A stretch of DNA of 64,000 nucleotides from Arion vulgaris (Eukaryota > Mollusca > Gastropoda > Stylommatophora > Arionidae): contig CM036753.1 of the NCBI GenBank assembly GCA_020796225.1, positions 6,567,001-6,631,000 of the forward strand, written 5' to 3'. Shown in pieces: positions 1 through 11,599 of this stretch. Below the pieces are notes generated by a model. That model saw nothing but the letters and a program-made list of their open reading frames with translations, was not told the origin of the DNA and made no database searches. A program made the translations under genes and the position numbers. Within the stretch, counting starts at the first letter, position 1. Each line of letters begins with the position of its first letter.

Positions 1-400
1 AGATACAAGAGAAAGAAAGGGACACAGACACGAGAGAAGGGAAGTGACACAGCCACGAAAGAAAGAAAGGGACACAGACATGAGAGAAGGGAAGTGACAC
101 AGCCACGAAAGAATGAAAGGGACACAGACACGAGAGAAGGGAAGTGACACATCCAAGAAAGAATGAAAGGGACACAGACACGAGAGAAGGGAAGTGACAC
201 ATCCACGAAAGAAAGTTACACAGACGCTAGGGAAGTGACGTAGCTCAGCATGAAAGTACGCAAGTGACACAGACAGGAGAGTATGGAAGTGGCACATACA
301 CGAGAGAAGAGGAATGGCACAGAGTGAATGAAGTGGCACATACACAAGAGAAAGAATGGGATACAGACACGAGAGATGGGAAGTGGCATGGATAAAAAAA
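1..400. repeat. 50-bp minisatellite, decaying to the right
   Basis: Units of 50 bp containing GGGACACAGACACGAGAGAA and GAAGTGACACAGCCACGAAA repeat from the window edge. They are regular to about 215, then degenerate until about 400. The array probably extends left of the window. It is strongly purine-biased on the plus strand. Confidence 0.85.
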
Positions 401-800
401 GAAGAAATTATGACATAATCTAAGATAATAGTTTTATATTAATTTTCACACATCTATTTTTTGGTTTTATTAGAAAACAAAGCTTCTTTGTGCATAGACA
501 CGCACTTCTAACATAAGATAAAGTCTTTTTTGTATGTGATTATATCAGGTCTAGTTGGCTAATACAGATCTTCAGTCTGGAAAATGACCGTGTTCAGGGT
601 ATATGGGTTTACTTAAACACCAACACTTTGATAGAGTGAAGATGTCTGGATTACCAATCACGATTATCCCTAAGGACAGAGATGGCAGAGATGAGAAGTA
701 AATTTGTACAAATAGGGGACACTAACTGATGTTTCTAACTAAGAGTGCGGGGATAGTTAAAAGTGTTCTCCCGACAGGATCTCACGTTCTTCTTTCTTTT
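400..800. other. Unassigned AT-rich DNA
   Basis: No ORF, RNA gene or recognisable repeat seen. It separates the 50-bp minisatellite from the LINE 3' end on the minus strand. Confidence 0.4.
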
Positions 801-809
801 CTTCTTTTG

Positions 810-1092
810 TCGCTCACTCTGCTACCGGGTTGTTGCCCAGTGTCATGGTTCTCTGTTTTTGTCTTGCGCTGTTCTGGTGGCTTGGGTGATTGTTATCTTT
901 GCACTTTGACAGGATTCTGCTATGCCATCTAACCATTTTTTCGTGGTCTTCCTCTCGCCTTCTTTCCTGATGTTCTGTTGTAGAAGACTCCGTATACTGG
1001 GGAGTTTGTATCTTATTAAGTGGCCAAACCACATCATTCTTTGTTTCTCAATGTAATTCAAGCAAGGTTCTGTGCCGACTGAATTCATGTTA
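810..1092 (-). mobile_element. LINE 3' fragment (RT C-terminal region, family A)
   Basis: Minus-strand translation gives GTEPCLNYIEKQRMMWFGHL, the region just after the reverse-transcriptase thumb in many invertebrate non-LTR elements. The RT core is missing. Related copies lie at 19736-19990 and about 40545-40961. The frame shifts part way, between the overlapping open frames at 843-1088 and 814-1032, so it is a pseudogene. Confidence 0.65.
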
Positions 1093-1287
1093 CTATCTCA
1101 TGATACTATCTTAAATAAAATACATTTAAAATGTAACAGTTGTATGTACGTCAATGAGTGTTAGAGAAAGAAACATTTGATATTTGACACCATTTGGATA
1201 AATCAAACAAAAACAACACGAATAATTTCTGGGAAATTTAAAGCTGTTCCTTGAACAGTTTTATTATTTTAGTTTTAACACAAGAGA

Positions 1288-1556
1288 GACGACTCTGTGG
1301 CGTAGATGTTAGGAGCTCGCTTCTTGTTCCAAAGATACTCCGTTCGCTCCTTCGTGGAGCCATCGGGATATTTTTCCAGAGATCCCTGATCTCAGTGTAG
1401 GTGAGCTTGAGTTCCTAGTCCTATCGGAGACGGACAATAGAAGGATGGAGCACTGCCGTTAAGATCTTTCTGTGTAAGAAAGAGATCGGAGCACACATGG
1501 TTACTCACCGCAGTGCAATGGTGATGGTCCTATCAATCAATTCATCAATCAGTGTA
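1288..1556 (+). mobile_element. tRNA-derived SINE, family A, internally deleted
   Basis: It has the family head (CTCTGTGGCGTAGATGTTAG; A-box-like GGCGTAGATG) and the middle with TTTTTCCAGAGATCCCTGAT. The 3' part is AAGAAAGAGATCGGAGCACA, ending in ATCA-type repeats. About 170 bp of the full-length element (compare 29571-30018) is missing between 1437 and 1450. No obvious target duplication was identified. Confidence 0.7.
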
Positions 1557-1650
1557 CGGGTCACTTATATAGTCGTGCAAGTGCGAACATCAATTCATCA
1601 ATCAGTGTATGGGTCACTTATATAGTCGTGCAAGTGCGAACATCAATTAA
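1532..1650. repeat. Two-copy tandem duplication (about 57 bp)
   Basis: The block with GGGTCACTTATATAGTCGTG occurs twice in a row, nearly identical, at the 3' tail of the SINE. The duplication starts inside the SINE's ATCA tail. Confidence 0.8.
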
Positions 1651-1898
1651 AGGCATAATTGATATGCATGGTTTCTACCTGTGCTCAGACGTTCACTATT
1701 ACATTGAGTGAACAAAGGTGATATATTAAAATATTAAACAATACAACAACATAACTCTGTCAACGTTTCTACCAAAAGACTTTTTACCATGAAAAGTATA
1801 TTCAACACAAATAAAATATTACGCCACATTTTGAAACTGCCACTCAAAGAAAGTTCAATACACATAATTGTATAATTATCTGCATCAAGTTGTATATG

Positions 1899-2052
1899 TA
1901 TTGGTTGATTGATTCATTGACTGGCCCATCATCATTGCACTTCGGTGAATAATCATGTGTGTTCCGATCTCCTTCTTACACAAGAGAATCTCAGTAGTAT
2001 TGCACTGACTTCGTAGCACCAGCGAGGGTACCCGATGTAATTTTGAAAATGG
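1899..2052 (-). mobile_element. tRNA-derived SINE, family A, 5'-truncated
   Basis: Minus-strand 3' half of the family A SINE: GATTGATTCATTG tail, TTCCGATCTCCTTCTTACAC block and the GTAGCACCAGCGAGGGTACC block. The tRNA-like head is absent. Confidence 0.65.
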
Positions 2053-2347
2053 TAATGATGCTCTCGGGTAACACAAACAAACAACAAAAGTGTCTAACCC
2101 AGGATTGTGCTAAAAGCAATCCCGTCTTGCTACGAGAACCAACGTGTTAGCGACTGCGATCATTCACGTTCCTTAAATAAAGAATAGTTTACCAGTCGTG
2201 TCCTTCTAACACGTCAAACTCGCAAGTTGGGAATATTAGTTCAAGTTCTACCACTGTCACACAAGCATATGCTTTAAGCCATGTTTCTATCAGATACCAT
2301 AGAAGCAACCAAAACGCATATCTAAACAGATGTTGTACAGAGAACTC

Positions 2348-3104
2348 GACAAGACTGACAGAAGTATCGACAAGACTGAAAGAAGTATCGACAAGACTGA
2401 CAGAAGTATTGACAAGACAGACAGAAGTATCGACAAGACTGACAGAAGTATCGACAAGACTGACAGAAGTATCGACAAGACTGAAAGAAGTATTGACAAG
2501 ACTGACAGAAGTATCGACAAGACTGACAGAAGTATCGACAAGACAGACAGAAGTATCGACAAGACTGACAGAAGTATCGACAAGACTGAAAGAAGTATTG
2601 ACAAGACTGACAGAAGTATCGACAAGACTGACAGAAGTATCGACAAGACTGACAGAAGTATTGACAAGACTGACATAAGTATCGACAAGACTGACAGAAG
2701 TATCAACAAGACTGACATAAGTATCGACAAGACTGACAGAAGTATCGACAAGACTGACAGAAGTATCGACAAGACTGACAGAAGTATTGACAAGACTGAC
2801 ATAAGTATCGACAAGACTGACAGAAGTATCAACAAGACTGACATAAGTATCGACAAGATTGACTGAAGTATCGACAAGACTGACAGAAGTCTCGACACGA
2901 CTGACAGAAGTATCGACAAGACTGACAGAAGTATCGACACGACTGACAGAAGTATCGACAAGACAGACAGAAGTATCGACAAGACTGACAGAAGTATCGA
3001 CACGACTGACAGAAGTATCGACACGACTGACAGAAGTATCGACAAGACAGACAGAAGTATCGACAAGACAGACAGAAGTATCGACAATACTGACAAAAGT
3101 ATCG
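2348..3104. repeat. 21-bp minisatellite, about 36 copies
   Basis: Unit GACAAGACTGACAGAAGTAT plus one base. Because 21 is a multiple of 3, several frames stay open (a DKTDRSI heptad on plus, SILLSVL on minus). The open frames follow from the period. No start context, conserved flank or splice signal supports a protein. Confidence 0.95.
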
Positions 3105-3639
3105 CTTCAGTAAGTGAGATTTTCAGATTTTCAGAAAGTGTATCTACAAATAAAAGACATAAACCTCCCCCTTCCCCCAACACATGAGCAGGATTACCCA
3201 GCACGGTATAGTAGCACCAGTGAAGGCGTCCAAATCGATAATAAACGTCAAATTACTGAAGCTTGAAGAAAACGAGCTGTTCGAAGAGAGAAAACAGACA
3301 ATCTACAACAATAGTCACATATACCCTACTTGTGGTACGAGTTACCAACATTAGGCTTTACAGTTAGAAATATCAACGAAGAGAAGAAACAGACATCTGT
3401 AGCTGTCATCAATTCTCGCCGTGATGGCTATCTATTATTGTTGTTAATATTTATTATTATAGTATTATTACTACACAAGATTAATCTATGCGTCTATCAT
3501 GATTGCTTCCAGAACTTATTTGTACAATTGAGTCCCATGAATCGTCCGTCCTACCGAACGTCAATTCGTAATTATCCAAGTGTGCTACATTTATAGGTAT
3601 ACTTCCAGTATAAGGTGTTAGATCTGTATAGCTCCCTCG

Positions 3640-3890
3640 TGTGGCACCGGGGCCGGCAATGAAAACAAAGAATAGCACCATTGCAACCTACACGGCATGT
3701 CGTAAGAGGCGACTTATGTAGGACCTAGGGAAGCTACTCTAGTAAATACAAAGCGTCGCAGACATCGGACGTGCTGACCTACTTGTAGACGCATACGAAT
3801 AATCGCTCTTAGGCTCCCATCACATACAAATCACACAGAGTGGTTAACAAGTGGTCGATATCGAGCGTTCGAAGAGGAAGATCGGTATAT
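3640..3890 (+). mobile_element. SINE family D with a conserved GTCGTAAGAGGCGACT core
   Basis: Contains GGCATGTCGTAAGAGGCGAC, then a body with GGGAAGCTACTCTAGTAAAT and the 3' block TCACATACAAATCAC...AGTGGTTAACAAGTGGTCGA. Other copies are at 30085-30345, 38595-38862 and 54025-54226. The core resembles the deeply conserved domain described in mollusc and other metazoan SINEs (Nin-type). The family name is my inference. Confidence 0.65.
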
Positions 3891-4139
3891 TTCTATGACT
3901 AACGGCACACGACGGGTGATGTTGTAAAGATCACGTTGACAGCATTTAATTTCCATTGTTTCTGTGGAATCCAACTGAGACTGGATCGAGCTAAGAGACA
4001 TTGCAGTTGGTGGGGGGAGAATCCACTTCCACTGATAAATTTGATCATGGCACCAGGCGGGGACAACTCATCTTGAACCAGCCATCTTACTCTCAATACT
4101 TCAATTATCTGCACAGATTACTCTAGATATGCATAGACG

Positions 4140-5420
4140 ACTCTGAAGATCACGTATCTTAAATACTATATATTAACCAATACTGGTTATTGGTTACTAA
4201 ACTGATGTCATTCCACTCTAGGCAGACCCATAGGTGCCCTGTCTCCCCCAACAAATATCGAAAAGTATGCACACTGATGGCCCCCATGGCAAGCTGATTA
4301 AACACACTCCTCGCTCTGCCTCTCAGGCATCCAGTTACAACGTGTAACTAAAACTGCTTAACCAACAGGCAATCGCGAAGAGATCAAAGAACATCCACCT
4401 TATCCATCGTCAACTCCCCAACAATCGATGCTGTTGTTGCGTCTGTCCACTTTCTCATTGCCGCAAACACCCGCATGCCCATGACAGTAGATCCAGGTAA
4501 GTCTCTGGAGGTTGGAAACTTATATTAACAAATATAAACAAATAAAGAAATATAAAATTTGTGGAAATATAAAATTGCTTATAAAATGGAGCGGAGTGTT
4601 TAAAACAGGTACATGTATATTGAAACAAAAATGACAGTACTCATATAACGTTATAATAAGGAAGTAGATTTCGATAAGTCTAAGCCCATGTTTATCCAGC
4701 TAAAAATATGTGCTAGACTTTCATAGTTTCGGGAACTTGGTATCTCCAGAATTACTCTGTAAGTTTTCGGATACTGGTACTATAAGAGAAACTCGAAGAA
4801 TGCTTCGAAACAATGATGACTATTATAAACGGTTTTCTAGTAATTTATATTAAAAATGTATGCACTTGTTTATTGAGCGACTCTGTTTACAATTATTTTA
4901 TAATACAAATATGTATACTTGTGTATTGATCAATTCTGTTTACAACTATTTTGTAATTATAAGATGTACGCGTTACATAGATCAAATCAGCTTTCTATCA
5001 CAGGTTGGAGTTCCTCTCGTAACATTAAGGCTTATGAGATGAGAGATGATCGTGAAAGTGTTAGGAATTACATTGGTTAAAACCTTGCTTCACATCCTCA
5101 TATCGAATCCTGGTAACTTCTGTAGTCTGACTAAAGAGATGGATGGATATGAGTTCCGTCGTGGTTCAGAAGCTTATCAGATTGCTACTAGAACATAATC
5201 AATATTGTCTAAAACGTGTCTGCAAAGTTATAAGTGACTGACAGCAGAAGTATGGTCTGAAATAGAGAACTTCCCTACTCGTGGGGCTGCGCACATCGAT
5301 GTCACGTTCAGTTAAGCAGTCCTCTAGGATTAGAAGAAAGTTCTGGTAGCCTGCCTCTGCTTACAAAATTCACCAGGAACAACCACTCTATATGAAACCG
5401 AAAGAGTGAATTCTAACGAG
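4140..5420. other. Unassigned region
   Basis: No convincing gene. It contains one imperfect tandem duplication of about 58 bp (about 4855-4970, repeating TTATTGA..AATTCTGTTTACAA). The rest is AT-rich sequence with short ORFs only. Confidence 0.4.
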
Positions 5421-5424
5421 AAAT

Positions 5425-6584
5425 GGGGCCATCCATAAATTATGTCAACAAAATAGGGGGTCTGGAAAAGTTTGACAATTGTTGACATGGGGGGGGGGGG
5501 GAGGCAAGATAAATTGACGTCAACAATATCATTTTTATTTTAACCGGATTGAGCTCTTTCCAAGGAACTTGAGACAGAAAGTTTGCTAACTAAAGATCAA
5601 GATTGGTACAAAAACCATGTAAGAACAAGTCAATACTTTTTGCAAATTGTGAAATGCCATAATGAAAATTGTTGCCAGCCAATTCGAAGCTCATATTTTG
5701 ATATTGTTGCCGATAGATTCCTTCCACCACCAATTCCAGTCTGGCAGACTACTGGAGGCCTTAAAGCACCTGATGCATCTGAGAGCGACTTGCACAGATT
5801 TCCTTCTCTTTTCTTCAACCAGTCTTTGAAACTTGATAACATGTTACCTCGATCTGCAAAGGCATTCAAAATTCTTCCATATGATCTATATTGATCCTTC
5901 CATTCAGTCGTCGTTGGTTGAACGAATTTGCAAAATCTGTCACCTCTATGTTGCTTCACAAGTCATGTTGAAGAAGCATGTTCAACTGCACCGACAACGT
6001 GATCTTGGACCTGGGCAATTAGCACATGCACCTCCTCAACCACAACGTATTCGGCCAGTGCAAGTGGCTGCTAAAAGGCACATAGAACTGATGGCATTTA
6101 TTGCTCATAGAGAGATGTTAAGCGCAGAATGGTTAGACGAAGATGATGTAGACTTGTCTGATATATTGGTTCCAGAAGGTGACATCAATGATAAATCAGC
6201 GACAATGCCCATTGTAACAATAGAGGAACATTTGGCTTCTCCGTGGGAAGATGATAGAAGATAGAAAAATTTGAAAAACTGACGGCAAAATAGGCCTATA
6301 AAGTAGTCTGTTTATAAATTCAAAGTTTAGTCAATTTGAAATATGTTAAACAATGTAAAAAGTGTAATATAATTAATTAATAATTTGTGTAGACCTTTTA
6401 TTTTATTTCTGCATTAATATTTAAGTACTAAGCGAGTCGTATAAAATACGGTTCGTCTGTTTTGGGGGGGGTAAATATTTGTTGACATAATTTTATTAGG
6501 GGGTCGCTGGAAGTTTGACAGTTGTTGACAAGGGGAGGGTCAAATATTGCCTAAAAGTTGTTGACATAATTTATGGATGGCCCC
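5425..6584 (+). mobile_element. DNA transposon with about 25-bp terminal inverted repeats and an internal zinc-finger ORF
   Basis: The left end GGGGCCATCCATAAATTATG and the right end (reverse complement of CATAATTTATGGATGGCCCC) form near-perfect terminal inverted repeats reading on into TCAAC. Subterminal GTTGACA motifs recur inverted at both ends. The flanks end AAAT| and |AATA, compatible with an AAT 3-bp target duplication, but too short to prove. The interior holds one degenerate coding region (5583-6264). No recognisable DDE transposase was seen, so the element is probably non-autonomous or deleted. Superfamily (Harbinger or ISL2EU-like are candidates) is undetermined. Confidence 0.75.
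5583..6264 (+). pseudogene. Transposon-encoded C2H2 zinc-finger protein, frameshifted
   Basis: The first part (5583-5894) reads WYKNHVRTSQYFLQIVKC, then CCQPIRSSYFDIVADRFLPP and a proline-rich VWQTTGGLKAPD segment, ending LPYDLY. The second part, one frame over, starts PSIQSSLVERICKIC and carries a C-x2-C-x12-H-x3-H finger (CKICHLYVASQVMLKKHVQL+H). It has an acidic tail (DEDDVDLSDILVPEGD) ending at 6264. The break is consistent with one extra base near 5893, between LPYDLY and PSIQ. Lying wholly between inverted terminal repeats, it is most likely element-encoded DNA-binding protein or captured cargo. I do not recognise the family with certainty. Confidence 0.6.
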
Positions 6585-6675
6585 AATAGTACAACCTCGC
6601 ATTCCCTCGGGGATCTAAACAAGCATAATATAATGGCTACAGTACATGCCTTTAATTTTTATATTTCCCGACTGC

Positions 6676-6876
6676 CCAGCGTGTTCGTAGCGCGTTGGAC
6701 GACGGATGACAAGCTCACTGTGAGTGCGGGTTCAATTCCGCGGGCTGGCAGAAAAGCCACATGTTCTCCAGATTTACGGTGTTTGTCGCACCGAATCGAA
6801 GGTTTACGATGTCCATGGCACGAGTCGAAGAGCTGAAAGCTTAAGTGCTTCTGGATCGAAAAAAAATATGTTTCTA
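6676..6876 (+). mobile_element. tRNA-derived SINE, family B
   Basis: The head reads GTTCGTAGCGCGTTGGACGA (A-box-like TAGCGCGTTGG) and has a B-box-like GGTTCAATTCC about 50 bp later. The body contains two CCGA(A/G)(T/C)CGAAG-type motifs and ends in TTCTGGATCGAAAAAAAATA. The second copy is on the minus strand at 14215-14415. Confidence 0.75.
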
Positions 6877-6924
6877 TTCAGCTTATCTCTCCATATCAGT
6901 AAATCTAACGGGTATGGTGAGAAA

Positions 6925-7025
6925 CACTTAAAGGAAAGCAGGCCTTCATGCAAAAATCAGTTAGAAATACAATACCAGTAGCCCTGACAGCCCGAATTCA
7001 TAGCAGGTGAACGCAAGAAGAAGAA
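6925..7025 (+). repeat. 3' tail of repeat family H
   Basis: CAAAAATCAGTTAGAAATAC, then an AATACCAG block, then GAATTCATAGCAGGTGAACG and an AAGAAGAAG tail. The same tail ends copies at about 15335-15590 and 17828-18130. The fixed 3' end with a purine-rich simple tail suggests a retroposon. Confidence 0.55.
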
Positions 7026-7029
7026 ATCT

Positions 7030-7900
7030 AACTTACAAATAAATGTAACTGCAATTATGTATTACACAGACACACATCGGCTAGCTTTTACAACAAGATA
7101 TATATAGTATTTATTTCTTACTAGTCAACTATTTGTTTTATTTCAGTTTGACTTATTTGTCAAGTTGTCCCCGCTTGTCAAATATTGCAGAGTTAAGGAT
7201 ATTGTTTTGTAACAACGTCTCTGTACCGAATAATAACTTTGAAATTGTATCATTTTTCAACTTAGAACAAACGATTGATAACAAGGGGTGTGAGAGAGTA
7301 AGGCTTTAGATATTACGTAACTACTAATTCACAGATATAAGACGTACGACAAGAAGGGGGACGGAAGAGGGCGAAAGTGATACAGCTTGTCTCAGTCTGT
7401 AACAGTAGGGAGCGGTTGGCATTACTCTCTTATTACTGAATACATTTAAGCACATGTATCCTATCCTACACACTTATAATACGTAAACACGAGTTATCAA
7501 AATTATCATATACATAAGTTACTTTATTCTTAGATTCTATTCTCTGTATCAAGACACTTGCATCTCTAATTCATTTCTCTACGTTACATACGTGCATAAA
7601 CATTTCATGAAACAATTACATAAGTATTATAAAAAAATACACACAATTAAAATACACCTTACTAATTAATTATCCGATGTCCTTGGAATTTATCAGTCTA
7701 TACACACAAGATTTCTCGTTTTGAATTCCAACTGCATCCCTTCTAGATCCGATGGTGTACCAGTTAATTTGAAGCTCGAGTTAATTGACGAAGTAGCACT
7801 GGATCGTCGTTTCTGACTATTGTCAAAGGCTAATGCTTGACAACTGACACACGTGGTAACTATTTCACTGAACAGTTCAAATCATGTTGAGGGATGATTA
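7030..7900. other. Unassigned region
   Basis: AT-rich, no gene recognised. The minus strand has a 58-codon open stretch at about 7880-7700 (containing CVSCQALAFDNSQKRRSSAT) with no start codon and no homologue I recognise. It could be a leader or gag remnant of the LTR-like unit to its right. Confidence 0.3.
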
Positions 7901-8054
7901 AATGCGACAAACTCACACGTTCTCAAAGAATGACACTGTAGAATGAAAGACTGTCAACCTAAGATGGAAGTTCTTCTGCCACGTGGTTGATCTGCAGAGT
8001 TTGCCACAAGCTGGTGTTTGGCAAAACTTGATGAAATTATATGTCGCCACGTAT

Positions 8055-8518
8055 TGATAACTAGCTCTCTGGCACGTTATATCCACGTTAAGTAATAGAA
8101 CAATTATCACGAGGTTGGCACTTTGATATATTAAACCTAATAAACTCAGCCTTACTTTATCTAACACTTCGTTAACTTATTTTAATATGTTCCTACTACC
8201 TGTATTACTCTCCTGTCTAAGTTCGAATCTTCCGTGCTTCTCTTCTGTTCCGGGCTTCTCTGTCTTTCTCTCGTACTCCTCGAAATCTCTCGTAATCCTA
8301 GGTCTTTCTGTCGTAATCTTAGCTCTTCTTTTCGTAATCTTAGGTCTCCTGTGCTGACTGTGTCCCGCCTTATATAGTACCCTCATCCAGAAATTCGATT
8401 GTCCAATTAGCAGCCTGCTGCCCATCCATCTGGTCGTCCATGTCCGATCATATATTATTCGTTTAACTCTAAAAACAAGGGCCGTAATTTAGCGTACCGC
8501 CGCTACCCTATTACATCA
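8055..8518 (-). mobile_element. Possible solo or 5' LTR of a retroelement
   Basis: Read on the minus strand, a purine run (ATGGAGAGA) is followed by TGATGTAATAGGG. A TATA-like TACTATATAAGG lies at 8380-8369. Short degenerate direct repeats around CTAAGATTACG follow, and a TGGCGACA primer-binding-like site sits near 8055. The layout fits an LTR with promoter, R region and PBS. No second LTR copy was found and the right end lacks a clear CA, so the call is tentative. Confidence 0.3.
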
Positions 8519-8519
8519 T

Positions 8520-9580
8520 CTCTCCATGTGCTTCTAAAATATTTGTCATCTTTACAAATTTTTTTCATAAAACCTACCCTGTATATCAATGATGGGTAGT
8601 CTTGGTATCTAACTGGTCTGGGATTGTCCCTTGGAAATATAATGCCTGGAATTATATTCCCCTGTTAGTCAAAGTCATATCTTAGCCTACTACTGTCTTA
8701 AAACATCAACATTTCATGACAATTCTACATCAGATTAATACATTCAATACATATCTGTACAAAAGATAAAACCCAAATAATTACTGATGCTTCTGCAACG
8801 ATATTCTTATACAAGATAGACATTAATGCTCTATCTAGTTTCCGTCTGGTACCAATTTTCAAGGCACTTGATCAATCAGTTTTAAAATAAGGCAGTAACC
8901 CGAACGACATCCATCGTTTCAATATAATATATACACTTCAAGCAATAAAATCCCATCAAAATCATTACATCATATACATCAAGAAAATGACAAATATTAT
9001 TTGCTGGTAAAGACCAACATGTACCTTCCAATACGTTCAATGCTGTAAGAGCCTCAGATAGTTCATCTGAACTTAAATATACACTATTTGTTAAACCAGT
9101 TCCACAAAACAATTTATATTTCTCATCCCCATGACGTGAGAATGTCTTATGTGTTCTACTGGAGCTTAATCTCTACCGTGTAGAACCGCTATACTTTCTC
9201 TGTGGAAATAACAATTCATCCCCCTTCTCCACATGGTTTTCTACTAAACTTTCCACCGAGTTCCATTACTACGGTTTTCAGTACAGTAGTTCATAAATAA
9301 TCACTATTAAACATTTCTTATCATTTAAACATCTGCTGTACAAACATATCCATATTAAAACACAAAATCACCAGCAAAGAGAAAATTCTCAAAATACATT
9401 ACAACAATAACTTCAAATATCAATTAAAATGCATGACATCAATCATTAATCCAAAAGTCAACATCAAGACAAAAGGAAACAAAAATGTAAACAATAAATC
9501 AAGGATCATTACGCAAATTATTCAATTATTCAGTTCATAGAAAAAAGATCAACTTTTATTGTTCTACTGACCCTCTCATA
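8520..9580. other. Unassigned AT-rich region
   Basis: Between the LTR-like unit and the gag-like ORF. Several short ORFs, none recognisable. It may be decayed retroelement interior. Confidence 0.3.
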
Positions 9581-9585
9581 CATCT

Positions 9586-11523
9586 CTACCACCACTTTAT
9601 CCACGCCTCATGTCTCTTCCCATCTATATGATATACTCTCTTTTGTTTACCCTCCTTCTCCATTTCCCTCTCCTTTTCTCTAATAACTGCCATCTCCCTT
9701 TTCTTGGCTTTCACTAGCTCATCCCATTCAGCCTGGGAAAGGTCTGCCTTCTCTGTTTCCTTCTGTTCTCTAACCTCTGATATCTCCTTTTTCCCAGCTG
9801 TAAGGCCTGCCTTTTCTATTCTCTGTTGGTGATATTTTTGTTGCATCATCTCTACAGACTTCTCCATTTCTTTCCAGTATGTTTTTTCCTCACTAGCAGT
9901 TCTCTCTCTTTCTTTCTTTACTCTGTTGGTTCCATTCCCTCCTTGGACCACTGCTGCTACTTCTTTCTTCTCGATCACATTCCCACTAACTGGGTTCTTC
10001 CGTTTCAGCTTTTCTTTATCTGTAAGTTTAACTCCACTTTTATCTTCTTGTCGACTTTCATTTTCCCCACTTATTGTCACGTCTAGTTCCTCATTCAGTC
10101 GATCAATCATGTTACCCAGTTGTTTGTTGTCATCTTCTAATCTTTCTATTTCTCTCTTTAACTTCTCTGTGTCTAAGCAATTTCTTTCATCCATATTATA
10201 AATCTCTTCTTTATGTTCTTCGGACATCTCCTTAAACATGTGGGCGTATTTTGTGCCCGCTTCCGTTAATGATTGTATCACCTTCTTCAACCCTTCTGTC
10301 TCGTTCTTCCACCCTAGCTCCATACAATTTATCTGTTCTCGTTGCTCTTTTATTTGATCATCACAATGATCATACCATCTTTGTATCTCTTCCTCTTGTT
10401 CTTTTACCTTTGCCTTACAATTTGTTAACTCCCGAGAAACTTGTTGCAATTCCTTTTTTTGCTGTTTATTATCTTCTATCAACTTTTGCTTAATGGTCGC
10501 TAACTTTAAATATTGATTCCTCATTTCATCTAGCTCGCGGCGACCATGTTCGAGGTCAGTTTCCAACACTTTTTGATGTCTATCTGCCTTACTTCGTCTT
10601 TCTGACTGCAGCAAAACTTCTTCCTTCAGTTTCTGTATTTATTCTCTCTGCTCTTGACAAGTTTTACTCATGTCATCCAAATGCATCTGCAATTGTAAGT
10701 TCTTGTCCTTCATATCGACATTTTCTGTTAAAGTACTTGTGTCCACTTGACATTCCTTATCAATAAACAGTTTTATTTATCCTCCTTTCCTGATCACTGT
10801 ATCATATGACACCGCATCAGCTCTTCTATTTCTTCTTATTTCAGCAAAAACACTCAGCGCATAAGATCTTTGATCTCTTTTAGACATGTCACTACTTGAT
10901 CTCCTTAACATATCTTTGTGACATATTTTTCTATATCCAGTCGGATATTCCCGAGCAAAATAGCCAAAACTCTTGCACGAGAAACACCTCAGCTTTCTCT
11001 TAAAACAATGCATGATAAAGTGTCCGAAACCGCCACAAGAAAAACATGCCGGTCTCCATTTCACAACTGTAGGCTCTAAGTGACAAACTAAATTTCCATT
11101 TTGAGTCCCCTTGACATTAAAGATATCAATACTATTTCTAATATTCTCATAATCATTGTCAAACAACTCAATATCTGCATCACTATGGCTGGAAATAATA
11201 ACATCTGCATCACTATGGCTGGAAATAATATCATAAGAAATGACATAGCCATCATCAGTTAATGTGATCACAGGTTCTCCGGTAACATTATTTTTCTCAT
11301 ACCTTATTTCTTCACTGTTCCCCGACTTCTCTTCTAACTCCCTTAGATTCTCCGTTTTAGAAAGCCCTTCACCTTTTATCTTGACATAATTTCTTGAACT
11401 CTCCAACATACTGGTATCTATCTTATTTACTAATAGCCTTTTACCTTCTGCAGACACAGTTATCCCTTCACTCTCACCAGCTGCAGAACTAAAACTAGTT
11501 TTTCTTGAAACAATGCTCTATAG
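9586..11523 (-). pseudogene. Decayed gag-like retroelement ORF: zinc knuckle plus long coiled coil
   Basis: Two long minus-strand ORFs (11457-10777 and 10614-9586) are in the same frame. They are separated by only two TAA codons (about 10779 and 10638), so they were probably one protein of about 640 residues. The N-terminal part has a tandem IISSHSDAD duplication (27 bp, about 11165-11225). It then has a canonical C-x2-C-x4-H-x4-C knuckle (CFSCGGFGHFIMHC) and a second, broken one (CFSCKSFGYFAREY). The C-terminal part is highly charged heptad-like coiled coil ending in HEAWIKWW. A zinc knuckle fits retroelement gag or ORF1 proteins. A CTATAG acceptor-like site precedes the first codon, so a spliced host exon cannot be excluded. 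Confidence 0.55.
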
Positions 11524-11599
11524 AAAACGTCTCAGACAAAGAATAGTGAAAATAGAGACACACTGAAAGACCTCAATCCCTTTTTAAAAATGCAGTGTT

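Noticed and set aside
2290..3204. 304-codon minus-strand ORF with SILLSVL repeats, and the plus-strand DKTDRSI ORF
   Set aside because: Both lie over a 21-bp minisatellite. A period divisible by three with no stop in the unit gives open frames on both strands. No start context or splice support.
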